DNA of 64,000 nt from Bartonella tribocorum (GTDB lineage Bacteria; Pseudomonadota; Alphaproteobacteria; Rhizobiales; Rhizobiaceae): positions 62,262 through 126,261 of the forward strand of contig NZ_NJPP01000001.1 in assembly GCF_002778015.1 (NCBI RefSeq), in the 5' to 3' direction. The position numbers were made by a program, and so were the translations under genes. Below are positions 50,329 to 63,362 of the stretch, piece by piece. Under the pieces are notes generated by a model. That model was given only the letters and a program-made list of their open reading frames with translations. It was not told the DNA's origin and did no database searches. Within the stretch, counting starts at the first letter, position 1. Each line of letters starts with the position of its first letter.

Positions 50329-51246
50329 TCAATAAAAACTTATTGGAAAATAACGCAAATAAAGCTCTGTAAGTTTACCATCCTCTTCTAAAGATTTTAG
50401 CGCATAATTGAGGATATCAATCAATTTTTCGTTCTTTTTTGCAACAGCAAGCTGCATTCCTTGCCCCAATAACTGCGGTGCCATATATACTCCTCCAACA
50501 AAATGGCAGCAGTCCACAGATTTTTGATTTTTGAACCATAACGATAATGCAAATCCATCATCAAAAATAAGATCAATTTTATGCTCCTGTAAGGCTTTAT
50601 AGAGCTCTTCCCTCTCTTTAAATCCTTGCCATTGGGCTTTGGGAAAATAATAATGAAAAAGTTTTTCGTGAACACTTTTAGACACAACACCACTGGTTAA
50701 ATGGACCAATTGATCGCTTATTGGCTCATCGAGATTTAACTTTCGAGAAGCAACAAATCGTGCTGGAAAGCGCAAATATGACTTTGTAAAAACAAGATCT
50801 TGCTGCGTTTGATTGGTTTCTTTTAAACCCGCAATAATGACTTCTGCATCACCATTTTTGACATGCTCTACAAGCTCTTTCCAAGGAACCACTTCTACTT
50901 CACAAAATTTTTCTAGTTTTAATTTTAAGCAAATAGCGCGCAATAAATCGATATTATAGCCTACAAGATGCCCCGTTTGATCAAGAAAATTAAAGGGAGG
51001 AAAATCAAAAGTTGTTACAAAACGCAAACGAATGATATCCTTGGTATCGGGTTGTACCAAATGTTCATGTGGATTAAAAAAAGAGGGCAGCTTTCCAGCT
51101 ATTTCAGCCTCCGCGTAATAAGAGGAAAATAGAAATCCTCCTGCTAAAAATAAAATACGAATAAAAATAATGTATCGATTATTGAGTAAAAAATACCGTA
51201 AACGCCGTTGAAGATTTTTCACATAGATAGGTTTTCTTATTTTCAA
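50329..51246 (-). CDS. extracellular solute-binding protein, amino-acid type (SBP family 3)
   Basis: This 305-residue protein has a long basic N-terminus and a hydrophobic segment (about residues 24-44, ILFLAGGFLFSSYYAEAEI) that serves as signal or anchor, then a type-3 periplasmic binding fold: LRFVTTFDFPPFNFLDQTGHLVGYNIDLLRAI, with the usual FPPF..LD....GY..D pattern, and GDAEVIIAGLKET. There is no ABC permease gene nearby, so it is either an orphan binding protein or a sensor. The probable start is TTG 51246 behind GGGGGAGAG; TTG 51267 is another option. It converges with comM. Confidence 0.82.
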   Translation of the reverse strand: MKIRKPIYVKNLQRRLRYFLLNNRYIIFIRILFLAGGFLFSSYYAEAEIAGKLPSFFNPHEHLVQPDTKDIIRLRFVTTFDFPPFNFLDQTGHLVGYNIDLLRAICLKLKLEKFCEVEVVPWKELVEHVKNGDAEVIIAGLKETNQTQQDLVFTKSYLRFPARFVASRKLNLDEPISDQLVHLTSGVVSKSVHEKLFHYYFPKAQWQGFKEREELYKALQEHKIDLIFDDGFALSLWFKNQKSVDCCHFVGGVYMAPQLLGQGMQLAVAKKNEKLIDILNYALKSLEEDGKLTELYLRYFPISFY

Positions 51247-54768
<3,522 letters not shown>

Positions 54769-54789
54769 GATATTCTTTTGTTTTTGGCT

Positions 54790-54822
54790 GTATAAACGTC
54801 GCAGTTTTATACGTTGTTTTTT
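54790..54822 (+). terminator. terminator after gyrB
   Basis: GTATAAA pairs with TTTATAC around a 9-nt loop, followed by GTTGTTTTTT, 22 bp after the stop codon. Confidence 0.65.
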
Positions 54823-54885
54823 CGTATTTGAACTTTACCTTTCTATTTCATTTACGATAAAAGAAAAATAAGGAAGGTCATATAC

Positions 54886-55668
54886 ATGGCAACTGAAACA
54901 GAACGTGTAGGCACCAAAGGGGGTATGGAACACTCTTTTGGTTTTACAAGAGTTGATGAAACACAAAAGCAATCCATGGTAGATGGTGTGTTTCATTCTG
55001 TTGCTGAAAATTATGACAAAATGAACGATATCTTATCCTTAGGGCTACACCGTGTGTGGAAAAATTCTATGGTTGCATGGCTTTCTCCACCGGCGCTTTC
55101 CCATTGGAAAGTTCTTGATGTCGCTGGTGGTACAGGTGATATTGCTTTTCGCATCCTTAATGCTTCACGCCAAAAAGCCCATGCTACGGTGCTTGATATT
55201 AATGGCTCTATGCTCAGCGTTGGCAAACAACGCGCAGAAAAAAATGGTCTTGCCCCTCTGATTGATTTTGTTGAAGCCAATGCAGAACATCTCCCCTTTG
55301 AAGATCAGAGCTTTGACGCTTACACAATTGCTTTTGGAATTCGAAATGTCCCTCATATTGATCAAGCCCTTAGAGAGGCTTTTCGTGTTTTAAAGCCCGG
55401 TGGACGTTTCTTATGTTTAGAATTTTCAAATGTCGAGATGCCTTGGCTCGATAAAATTTATGATCTTTGGTCTTTCCATGCTATCCCTAGGCTGGGTCAA
55501 TTTATTGCAAATGATGGTGATGCTTATCGTTATTTGGTTGAATCTATTCGTAAATTTCCTAAACAAGATGATTTTGCTCATATGATCAAGCAAGCAGGAT
55601 TTTCACGCGTATCGTACCGCAATCTCACCGGTGCAATTGCAGCACTGCATTCAGGTTGGAAAATTTAA
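54886..55668 (+). CDS. ubiE: demethylmenaquinone / 2-methoxy-6-polyprenyl-1,4-benzoquinol methyltransferase
   Basis: UbiE performs the C-methylation step of ubiquinone synthesis. The 260-residue SAM-dependent methyltransferase shows the UbiE signatures [17 protein letters not shown] (about residues 44-60), [15 protein letters not shown] (SAM motif I, about 79-93) and [31 protein letters not shown] (about 151-181). A strong ribosome binding site AAGGAAGG precedes the ATG. ubiB starts 2 bp after its stop. Confidence 0.95.
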   Translation: MATETERVGTKGGMEHSFGFTRVDETQKQSMVDGVFHSVAENYDKMNDILSLGLHRVWKNSMVAWLSPPALSHWKVLDVAGGTGDIAFRILNASRQKAHATVLDINGSMLSVGKQRAEKNGLAPLIDFVEANAEHLPFEDQSFDAYTIAFGIRNVPHIDQALREAFRVLKPGGRFLCLEFSNVEMPWLDKIYDLWSFHAIPRLGQFIANDGDAYRYLVESIRKFPKQDDFAHMIKQAGFSRVSYRNLTGAIAALHSGWKI

Positions 55669-55670
55669 AA

Positions 55671-57257
55671 ATGGTGCAAATTTCTCCTTACTTTCAATTA
55701 ATGCGTGCAGGATGGATTTTAACACGTGAAGGTGTTTTAAGTGCTCTTCCTCATGATAATCTTCAAGGATTTCCAGCGTTATGTCACCGTATAGCGCGTG
55801 CATTAGCACGACGAAAAACGAAAAAGAAACAGCGATCTGAAAATATTTCGTATGCCATCAATAAGCTTGGACCCTCTTATATAAAACTTGGTCAATTTCT
55901 TGCCACAAGACCTGATATTGTCGGACGGAATGTTGCAGATGATTTGTCACAACTACAAGATCGTGTCCAAACATTTTCTTGCACCGCCGCTATTGCTCAA
56001 ATTGAAAATTCTCTTGGTCGCTCTATTGATGATTTATTCGTAAATTTTTATCCTCCCATTGCCGCTGCTTCTATTGCTCAGGTTCATTCTGCTGAATATA
56101 TTGATGAAACTGGTCATAAGAAAAAATGTGCTGTAAAAGTTATTCGTCCCAATATCAGAGCGCGTTTTGCTAAAGATCTTAGAGGTTTTTATCTCATTGC
56201 GCATTTACAAGAACGTTATATCCCTGCCTCTCGAAGGCTGCGTCCTGTTCGTGTGGTAGATACTTTAGCACAAACAACACGCCTTGAAATGGATTTACGC
56301 TTAGAAGCGGCAGCTATATCTGAAATGGCTGAAAATATTCAACAGGATACAGGTTTTCGAGTTCCACATATTGATTGGGAACGGACAGGGCGTAATGTTC
56401 TCACCATGGAATGGATTGATGGTATAAGAATATCTGAAGTTTCCAAACTTAAAGAAGCTGGTTTTGATCTACAGGCACTTGCGATCACGCTTATTCAATC
56501 TTTTCTACGCCACACATTGCGTGACGGTTTTTTTCATGCCGATATGCACCCTGGTAATTTATTTGTAGACTCAGATGGATGTATTGTTGCTGTCGATCTA
56601 GGCATTACAGGAAGGCTTGGAAAAAAAGAAAAGCATTTTTTGGCTGAAATTCTTTACGGCTTTATTACGCGTGATTACCATCGTGTAGCCCGCGCTCATT
56701 TTGAAGCAGGCTATGTCCCTTCACACCATAATATTGAAAGCTTTGCGCAAGCCAATCGTGCGATTGGTGAACCAATTCACGGACAATCAGCACAAAGCAT
56801 TTCCATGGCTAAGTTGCTCACATTGTTATTTGAAGTCACTGAATTGTTTGACATGAAAACGCGACCCGAACTTCTATTACTGCAAAAAACAATGGTTGTT
56901 GTGGAAGGTGTTGCCCGTACATTAGATCCCAATTTTAATATGTGGAAAGCTTCTGAACCCGTTGTCAGAGAATGGATTGGAAAAAATTTAGGCCCCATAG
57001 GCATTGCAAAAGACTTTAGTGAAGGAGCGCAAGCTCTCTTTTCGCTCGCACGCAAAACACCACAACTGGTACAAAATTTTCAACGGATGGAAGAAGATCT
57101 TAACAAAATCAGAGAAACTGGGTTTAATCTTTCTCCCACAACCCTTAAACGACTCGCTGTTGAACAAAGCCGCACCAACCGTTATGGCCGTTATAGTCTA
57201 TTCATCATTGCATTTTGTTGCGTTTGTCTTACTTTTTATCTTTTTCAACTTTTCTAG
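55671..57257 (+). CDS. ubiB: ubiquinone biosynthesis protein UbiB (ADCK/ABC1 family)
   Basis: UbiB is an atypical protein-kinase-like ATPase required for ubiquinone synthesis. The 528-residue protein has the KxGQ motif in LGPSYIKLGQFLATRPDI (about residues 65-82), an Ala-rich nucleotide loop AAASIAQVHSAE, VKVIRP, the catalytic-loop stretch FFHADMHPGNLFVD and the metal-binding VAVDLG, plus C-terminal membrane segments (ending YSLFIIAFCCVCLTFYLFQLF). ATG 55671 is used; the TTG at 55656 overlaps ubiE and is unlikely. It is part of the ubiE-ubiB-coaBC run. Confidence 0.95.
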   Translation: MVQISPYFQLMRAGWILTREGVLSALPHDNLQGFPALCHRIARALARRKTKKKQRSENISYAINKLGPSYIKLGQFLATRPDIVGRNVADDLSQLQDRVQTFSCTAAIAQIENSLGRSIDDLFVNFYPPIAAASIAQVHSAEYIDETGHKKKCAVKVIRPNIRARFAKDLRGFYLIAHLQERYIPASRRLRPVRVVDTLAQTTRLEMDLRLEAAAISEMAENIQQDTGFRVPHIDWERTGRNVLTMEWIDGIRISEVSKLKEAGFDLQALAITLIQSFLRHTLRDGFFHADMHPGNLFVDSDGCIVAVDLGITGRLGKKEKHFLAEILYGFITRDYHRVARAHFEAGYVPSHHNIESFAQANRAIGEPIHGQSAQSISMAKLLTLLFEVTELFDMKTRPELLLLQKTMVVVEGVARTLDPNFNMWKASEPVVREWIGKNLGPIGIAKDFSEGAQALFSLARKTPQLVQNFQRMEEDLNKIRETGFNLSPTTLKRLAVEQSRTNRYGRYSLFIIAFCCVCLTFYLFQLF

Positions 57258-57326
57258 TCTGCTCAATATGCTAAAAGACATCAATGATGAAATCATTGAA
57301 ATCAGTTTATTTTTTGAAGGTATTTT

Positions 57327-58718
57327 ATGGCTAGTCTTACCATTCGTAACCTCTCTCCTAAAGTTAAAGAAGCTTTGCGCGTGCGTGCCGCGCAAAATAG
57401 CCTTTCTATGGAAGAAGAAGCGCGCCGTCTTTTAAGTAATTCTACCACTTTCACCACACACTCCTCTCATGTCAGCGCAATTGAAGTGCAATCATTGCAA
57501 TCAAAATCACTCCTTCTTATTATTGGTGGAAGTATTGCGGCTTATAAAGCGCTTGATCTCATTCGTCGTTTAAAAGAACGTGGCGCACACTTAAACATTA
57601 TTATGACAAAAGCAGCGCAAAAATTTATTACGCCTTTAGCCGTTGAAGCTCTCAACGGCCATACTGTATATACTGATTTATTTTCACGCGAAGAAGAACA
57701 GGATATTGGACATATCCGCTTAGCACGTGATGCTGATCTCATCATTTTAGCCCCTGCTACAGCCAATCGCATAGCAAAAATAGCCCATGGTATAGGAGAT
57801 GATCTAGCCGATTGCGCCCTTTTAGCAGCACGCTGTCCACTCTTAATTTCCCCAGCCATGAATCCAGCTATGTGGGCGCATCCAGCCACTGTTCGCAATG
57901 TTGCGCAATTGCGCGCAGATGGCGTTCATATTATCGGACCAGAAATCGGAAATATGGCTGAACGTGACGAAACAGGCTATGGACGCATGAGTGAACCCTT
58001 AACCATTGTTGCCGCCATAGAGTCTCTTTTAAATGTCTGTGAAAAGCCTCTCGCTGGCCGCCATTTCATCGTGACCTCTGGCCCTACCCATGAACCAATT
58101 GATCCCGTGCGCTATCTTGCCAATCGGTCTTCAGGTAAACAAGGTCATGCCATTGCAACCGCTCTTGCGCATTTGGGAGCAAAAGTAACACTTATTTGTG
58201 GACCAGTTAATCTTGCAGACCCACAAGGAGTCAAAACTATTCATGTTGAAACAGCACAACAGATGTTACAAGCCGTTCAAGAATCATTGCCTGCTGATGG
58301 TGCCATCTTTGTTGCCGCGGTTTGTGACTGGCGCAGTCAAACGCAATCGTTACACAAAATGAAAAAAAATGCTCATAAAAAACCACCATCCTTGCATATG
58401 GTCGAAAATCCTGACATTTTAGCAACGATTGGACATGCTCCAGACCGCCCCTCATTGGTCATTGGTTTTGCTGCTGAAACATATGATATCATTGCCAATG
58501 CGCAAAAAAAATGCGTCGAAAAAGGGGCTGATTTCATTCTTGCTAATGATGTTTCTCTTCACTCTGATGGCACAAGTGTCATGGGCGCTGACACAAATCA
58601 AGTTTATCTCGTGAGTAAAGAAAAAGTTGAACCATGGCCCCCTATGAGTAAACAACACGTAGCGCAAAAATTAGCAAACATGATCGTATCATTCTTTACC
58701 CCTCCCTCCTCCTCATAA
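57327..58718 (+). CDS. coaBC: CoaBC (phosphopantothenoylcysteine synthetase/decarboxylase) with N-terminal ribbon-helix-helix domain
   Basis: The 463-residue protein carries an N-terminal RHH domain (about residues 1-42: MASLTIRNLSPKVKEALRVR, then AAQNSLSMEEEARRLL), like FitA-type antitoxins, then a linker, then CoaC (about 61-240: IIGGSIAAYK, catalytic His129 in GHIRL, PATAN, PAMNPAMW) and CoaB (about 245-460: TSGPTHEPIDPVRYLANRSSGKQG). The two steps make 4'-phosphopantetheine for CoA. The substrate-clamp segment reads MAERDETGYGRM; the Cys found in E. coli ACGDIGPGRM is missing. No stop or start separates the RHH part from CoaC. It follows ubiB by 69 bp. Confidence 0.93.
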   Translation: MASLTIRNLSPKVKEALRVRAAQNSLSMEEEARRLLSNSTTFTTHSSHVSAIEVQSLQSKSLLLIIGGSIAAYKALDLIRRLKERGAHLNIIMTKAAQKFITPLAVEALNGHTVYTDLFSREEEQDIGHIRLARDADLIILAPATANRIAKIAHGIGDDLADCALLAARCPLLISPAMNPAMWAHPATVRNVAQLRADGVHIIGPEIGNMAERDETGYGRMSEPLTIVAAIESLLNVCEKPLAGRHFIVTSGPTHEPIDPVRYLANRSSGKQGHAIATALAHLGAKVTLICGPVNLADPQGVKTIHVETAQQMLQAVQESLPADGAIFVAAVCDWRSQTQSLHKMKKNAHKKPPSLHMVENPDILATIGHAPDRPSLVIGFAAETYDIIANAQKKCVEKGADFILANDVSLHSDGTSVMGADTNQVYLVSKEKVEPWPPMSKQHVAQKLANMIVSFFTPPSSS

Positions 58719-60711
58719 GGAAAAAACACACCCTTGCAAATAATAACTCTTCAAACACTTTATTAAAACATCTCATAAAATAAGAACTGAACTTCTGAAG
58801 ATACAAAAATGTCTATCCATCTCGAATAGATTATATAACACATTAATTTATAATGATAATCTAGCATTATTCAACGTGAATGAGAATCCCGAATAGCGTA
58901 AGATTCTCTCATGTGAAATCTATGTATATTGAATCAATCAAAACCATTTTCTTGCACATTAGCAAGGATAACCGCAATGAATATAAAACGTTTGAGAACA
59001 GACTACCCCCTATAATAAACTTCAATGTCTAAGGCTTATCGTAACGTTCAGGGTAAGTATATGGTAGTGCAAGCGTACTCTTAAGCATAAAGAGAGTGGT
59101 TGCCCCATAAGTTTTATAGTCTTCATGGGAGCTTTGTCCTTATACAATTCACAGGCGCTATTGCGAAATGGGTGTGACGAGCATTGAGAGATTTTTCTTT
59201 TTCAAATCGCACCTTATCCTAACCTTCATAAAAAATAGAAGCTTTGCATCCCTGTCTCTCCAGCTTATAAAAAAACATATTAGGAACAATCATCTTCCAC
59301 CCTTCAATTTTAAGAAAGCTCTTGCATTGGAGAAAATTCATAAAAAGGCATTTTTTCTTAAATGTTTTTTATCTTCATTTTGGTCCTATTTATAATGTGC
59401 AAACAAATGATTTTGAGTGTTTGATAATAAGAGCAGCTGAAATTAGAAAATATGATAACTTTATTTGGAGCTCTTATTTACTATAAAGATAATGTATTAT
59501 GATTATAAATATTATAAAATCTCAATGCGATTTACAACTTATCTGACAATGGTGCCCGTAAAGAGTATAAACACAATTCATTGAACTACTGTCGATAAAT
59601 TTATAACACAGACACCTTTATTCTTCTCTTCAGTGATTGGATCTTTAAGATTAAGTTTGTGCCCTCCTTTTAACGTACTAAGACAATAAACGAGTATTTG
59701 ATTCATGATGTCTTTACACTATGACGGTTCATAATAAGTGTTTTTATTCCTTTATCAAAAATTTTGTATCCACACACGTATCCCACTTATAAAATGATTT
59801 TTTTGATTTTGACGATGAAGATTTAGAAAATATCCCTATATTTGGAATTCTTATTGAAGTTGAAGATGATAAATTCTCTTCATAAATGAATGGTGTTATT
59901 ATCTAAAAATTATTCGCTCCAATGCACCATTTGTACGAAAAATGCATCAATGAACTCTCACTTTATTGCACTTATAGCTCTTAAAATTCAAAATCTCATC
60001 ATTTTTAATCATCTGTGATATCTCCCTATCCTTGTTTCTTCTCAAAAAACTGCTTGTTATGAACATACGTAAGTTAATCGTTTCAAATTTATTTCTTTTC
60101 CTATTGCAATGTCACATGCGTCACTATATTGATTAAAATCAGAATATTTCCGTAACTAATACATAAATTTTACCCTTATTCCATTAGCCTCGATATTATT
60201 TTAAATAAAAGCGAAAGCCGAAATGCGCCATGCTAAGCAATAGAAAAGTATAGAATATTAGGGATCATGAAAAAAAAATGAGAGATACAGATAAATGAAG
60301 TTAGGCTTCTATACCGGATAAATGAAAATAAAAACTCTCCCCTCAATATATATACTACCATCTTAATTTTTTATATATCATATAGATGCAATAAGCTAAA
60401 CTCTGTACAAAAATATTTAAAAGTCCTTCTACAACAGCTGCTTCTTAAATTCTTTTGTTTTTTTAATCAAAATTTCTACTGATTTAAATTTCACTTTAAA
60501 CGAAAAAGCCTTTGTTATTTTTTATTTTATCCATTCTATAAGAAGAATTTAGCCTGATTTTAATAATATATAAAGATGAAAAATTTCCCTTTTTGCAAGA
60601 TAATATCGATGTATCTCTTTAGTGTTATCGAAAATAGATCTTGTAATTCACAATACATTCTTTAAATATATTTCTTGTTTTTTTTTGCTTCTTTCCTTAC
60701 TTTATTAATCT
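58719..60711. other. gene-free spacer, 2 kb, with an integrase-fragment repeat
   Basis: The first 500 bp hold the decayed integrase element (58830-59205). The frame 59168-59395 overlaps its end. From about 59400 to 60711 I see no gene, RNA or repeat; composition is very AT-rich and both strands are full of stops. Confidence 0.6.
58830..59205 (+). repeat. decayed integrase-fragment repeat (leader plus body)
   Basis: The leader has a perfect 7-bp stem, GAGAATC (58882-58888) with GATTCTC (58902-58908), and ends TTGAATCAATCAAAACCATT. The body follows: GTAAGTATATGGTAGTGCAA at 59055, CTCTTAAGCATAAAGAGAGT at 59079 and TTCACAGGCGCTATTGCGAA at 59149, matching TTCACGGACGGCGCCGTGAA. It starts about 110 bp after the coaBC stop, on the same strand. 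Confidence 0.65.
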
Positions 60712-61431
60712 ATGATTTTTACTGCTGCCTATCGCGCTTTACAACGTCTTTTAACCTCACAATATAGAATTATGATACTGAAAGCATTGGGGGTTACTTT
60801 TTTTGTTCTCGCCATTTTATGGTTGGGTGTGCACCAACTTTTTGTGTCTTACTTTTGGCCTTGGGTTTCTCAATTTCTTCCTGGGTTCCCGAGTTGGGCA
60901 GGGTGGTTGGGATTTAGCATGCTTATCATCTTCAATCTTGGTTTGGCTCTTTTATTGGCTTTTTTTATTGCCCCCATAACAGCTATGATAGGTGGTTTTT
61001 TCATTGACTCTGCTGCTGAAATCATTGAAAAGGAAGATTATCCAAATGAGCCTGTTGGACAAGCTATGTCATTTGGGCGTTCTCTTATCCTCTCCTTTAA
61101 ATTTGTTATTTTAAGCCTTCTTGGTAATGGAATTGCTTTTATTTTATTCTTCATACCAGGTGTTAATTTGATTGCTTTTTATGTTATTAATGGTTATTTG
61201 TTTGGGCATGAATATTTCTTGTTTGCGGCTTACCGTTTTCGAACAGAGCAAGATGCGCGCTCTTTTTTACATACGCATTATACAACGGTTTTTGGCGCTG
61301 GATTATTGATCGCGGTTTTTGTTTCGATTCCCATTCTTAATTTAGCTACACCGCTTTTTGCAGCTGCCTTTATGACACATTTACACAAAATGCTCACCCT
61401 AAAAACCATGACACGCATCACACAAAAATAA
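60712..61431 (+). CDS. CysZ/EI24-type membrane protein
   Basis: This 239-residue membrane protein has about five hydrophobic segments (about residues 22-45, 62-95, 125-160, 195-225). The motifs FFIDSAAEIIE, FIPGVNLIAFYVINGYLFGHEYFLFAAYR match the EI24 domain of CysZ-like sulfate transporters. CysZ takes up sulfate in E. coli; here no cysteine genes are next to it, so the substrate is uncertain. The start is the ATG at 60712, with no clear ribosome binding site. A decayed integrase element follows. Confidence 0.85.
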   Translation: MIFTAAYRALQRLLTSQYRIMILKALGVTFFVLAILWLGVHQLFVSYFWPWVSQFLPGFPSWAGWLGFSMLIIFNLGLALLLAFFIAPITAMIGGFFIDSAAEIIEKEDYPNEPVGQAMSFGRSLILSFKFVILSLLGNGIAFILFFIPGVNLIAFYVINGYLFGHEYFLFAAYRFRTEQDARSFLHTHYTTVFGAGLLIAVFVSIPILNLATPLFAAAFMTHLHKMLTLKTMTRITQK

Positions 61432-62437
61432 TGTTCTTTGAATTTTAGACTTAACAAAACTTATGAGCCCCAAAAGCATAATATAAAATTTTATGCTTGA
61501 GCTTATTTAATTCAATATATTGATTTATAATGATACTTTATCGCTTTACGACATAATTAAAAAACCTAAATATCATAAAGCTTTCTTATTTTACCCATTC
61601 ATGTTGAAACACTAAAAATCGTTTGTTGAAATGTCATAAACGGGGGCAGTTGTGTGGATAAAAGAACTTTTAAAAAGATAAAAATACCTCTCATACCCCC
61701 TCTCAATGCAAGAGTTATTGTTACATTGGAACAGGTAAAGGGTATGATAATATCGGTTTTTACCTTCTATTTCAGTAAAAATGAGGGGACATATGAATTT
61801 TATGCCTTTCATGGAAGGAATATACTCTTCAATAGGCACTATCATGAGATGAATTTTGGGAATATGTGAGACTGTTAAATCTAGCGACGCGTGAATACAC
61901 AATAAAAATTATATTTTTTCAGCGATTTATTTTATGTGAAACGCGCGCACTGTAAGAAGACTGTTTGAAAAAAATCTTGCTCTGCTGTTAGTGTTTCGCT
62001 AACATAACATTATCCGTATCCATTATCTTTAACGGATGAGTGTAGCTTTGTAGGTTTTATATTATAAGGTTTCTTTGCTTTAGAATTGTTGATATTAATG
62101 AGTAATTGGAGAGTTATTTTCATTAAGAGAAAATAAGCCGTTTATTGACCAGCGAAAAAGGTGAATTTTAAGACAAAAATCAAAGAATAAAAATATGTAA
62201 TTTCTCAAAACTTCTGAGAAATTTGTTATAGGGAATACTCTTTGTGCATATAATTTTTATGACATTGGAAATAATTAAAAATAAAAAAACAATGCAGTTA
62301 ATGCTATACGTGCATGAATAAAAGTATTAAATAGACTTGTTTGTTCAGCCGGAAAAGCAAATGTAACTAACCGCTTAAGTTCTATATTCTTTCAAATCAT
62401 GCAACAGATGTGTACTATTTAAAGGAAGGCTATAAAG
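61432..62437. other. gene-free spacer with an integrase-fragment repeat, upstream of accD
   Basis: The element at 61510-61830 is the only recognisable content; frames 61612-61902 on both strands are shadows of it. The accD promoter must lie in 61900-62430; no riboswitch or operator is visible. Confidence 0.55.
61510..61830 (+). repeat. decayed integrase-fragment repeat (leader plus body)
   Basis: The leader begins ATATTGATTTATAATGATAC. The body then reads CTCTCAATGCAAGAGTTATT at 61700, GGAACAGGTAAAGGGTATGA at 61728 and AGTAAAAATGAGGGGACATA at 61774, aligned with GCAAAGTGTGTGATGG, GCGTAAAGATAGAGGTGCTC in the reference. One frame gives GKGYDNIGFYLLFQ and then stops, against GKVCDGAGLLLHKR. Confidence 0.65.
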
Positions 62438-63358
62438 ATGAACTGGATTACAAATTATGTTCGTCCTAAAATTAACTCTATATTGGGACGCCGTGAAATT
62501 CCAGAAAATCTATGGATTAAAGATCCTACCAGTGGTGAAATGATCTTCCATAAAGATCTGGAAGCCAATCAATTTGTGGCTCCCAATTCTGGCTATCATA
62601 TGCGTATCAGTGCCCAAAATCGTCTCATGCATTTTTTTGATGATGGTGTCTATACAGCTCTTGAAAATCCAAAAGTTGTAACAGATCCTTTAAAGTTTCG
62701 CGATGAAAAACGCTATATTGACCGGTTAAAAGATTATCGTTCTAAACTTGGTGTTGATGACAATATTTTAAGTGCAGGCGGTACTATTGAAGGCTTACCA
62801 ATTATTGCAATCGTTCAAGATTTTGCCTTTATGGGGGGGTCTCTCGGTATGGCTTCAGGAGAAGCTATTATCAAAGCTTTTGACACTGCCATTGCGGAAA
62901 GATGCCCTTTGGTTCTTTTTGCTGCTTCTGGTGGTGCACGCATGCAAGAAGGAACACTCTCCTTGATGCAAATGCCCCGTACAACAGTAGCGATTGAAAT
63001 GTTGAAAGAAGCAAAACTTCCCTATATTGTTGTGCTGACCAATCCAACCACCGGTGGTGTTACTGCTTCTTACGCCATGCTTGGTGATATTCACATTGCA
63101 GAACCCGGTGCTATGATTGGTTTTGCTGGTCCGCGTGTGATTCAACAAACGATACGTGAAACCCTACCAGAAGGTTTTCAAAGTAGTGAATATCTGCTCG
63201 ATCATGGTATGGTTGATATGGTTGTATCGCGTTTAGAAATGAAAACAACCATTGCACGTCTTTTACGCTTGATGATGAAACGCCCTGCTGTTGTTAGCCC
63301 TTCCGATCCTTCCCCAACAAATTCTCAAACATCGCTTTCTACAACAAAAGCAGCTTAA
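62438..63358 (+). CDS. accD: acetyl-CoA carboxylase carboxyltransferase subunit beta
   Basis: AccD forms the carboxyltransferase with AccA and starts fatty acid synthesis. The 306-residue protein has the crotonase-like core with [17 protein letters not shown] (about residues 166-182), [35 protein letters not shown] (about 203-237). In contrast with the E. coli protein, the N-terminal zinc ribbon has none of its four Cys: the segment at about 23-52 reads [13 protein letters not shown] ... [11 protein letters not shown]. Loss of most Cys is a Rhizobiales trait; here even the first is gone. A strong ribosome binding site AAGGAAGG precedes the ATG. folC follows. Confidence 0.96.
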   Translation: MNWITNYVRPKINSILGRREIPENLWIKDPTSGEMIFHKDLEANQFVAPNSGYHMRISAQNRLMHFFDDGVYTALENPKVVTDPLKFRDEKRYIDRLKDYRSKLGVDDNILSAGGTIEGLPIIAIVQDFAFMGGSLGMASGEAIIKAFDTAIAERCPLVLFAASGGARMQEGTLSLMQMPRTTVAIEMLKEAKLPYIVVLTNPTTGGVTASYAMLGDIHIAEPGAMIGFAGPRVIQQTIRETLPEGFQSSEYLLDHGMVDMVVSRLEMKTTIARLLRLMMKRPAVVSPSDPSPTNSQTSLSTTKAA

Positions 63359-63362
63359 ATTT

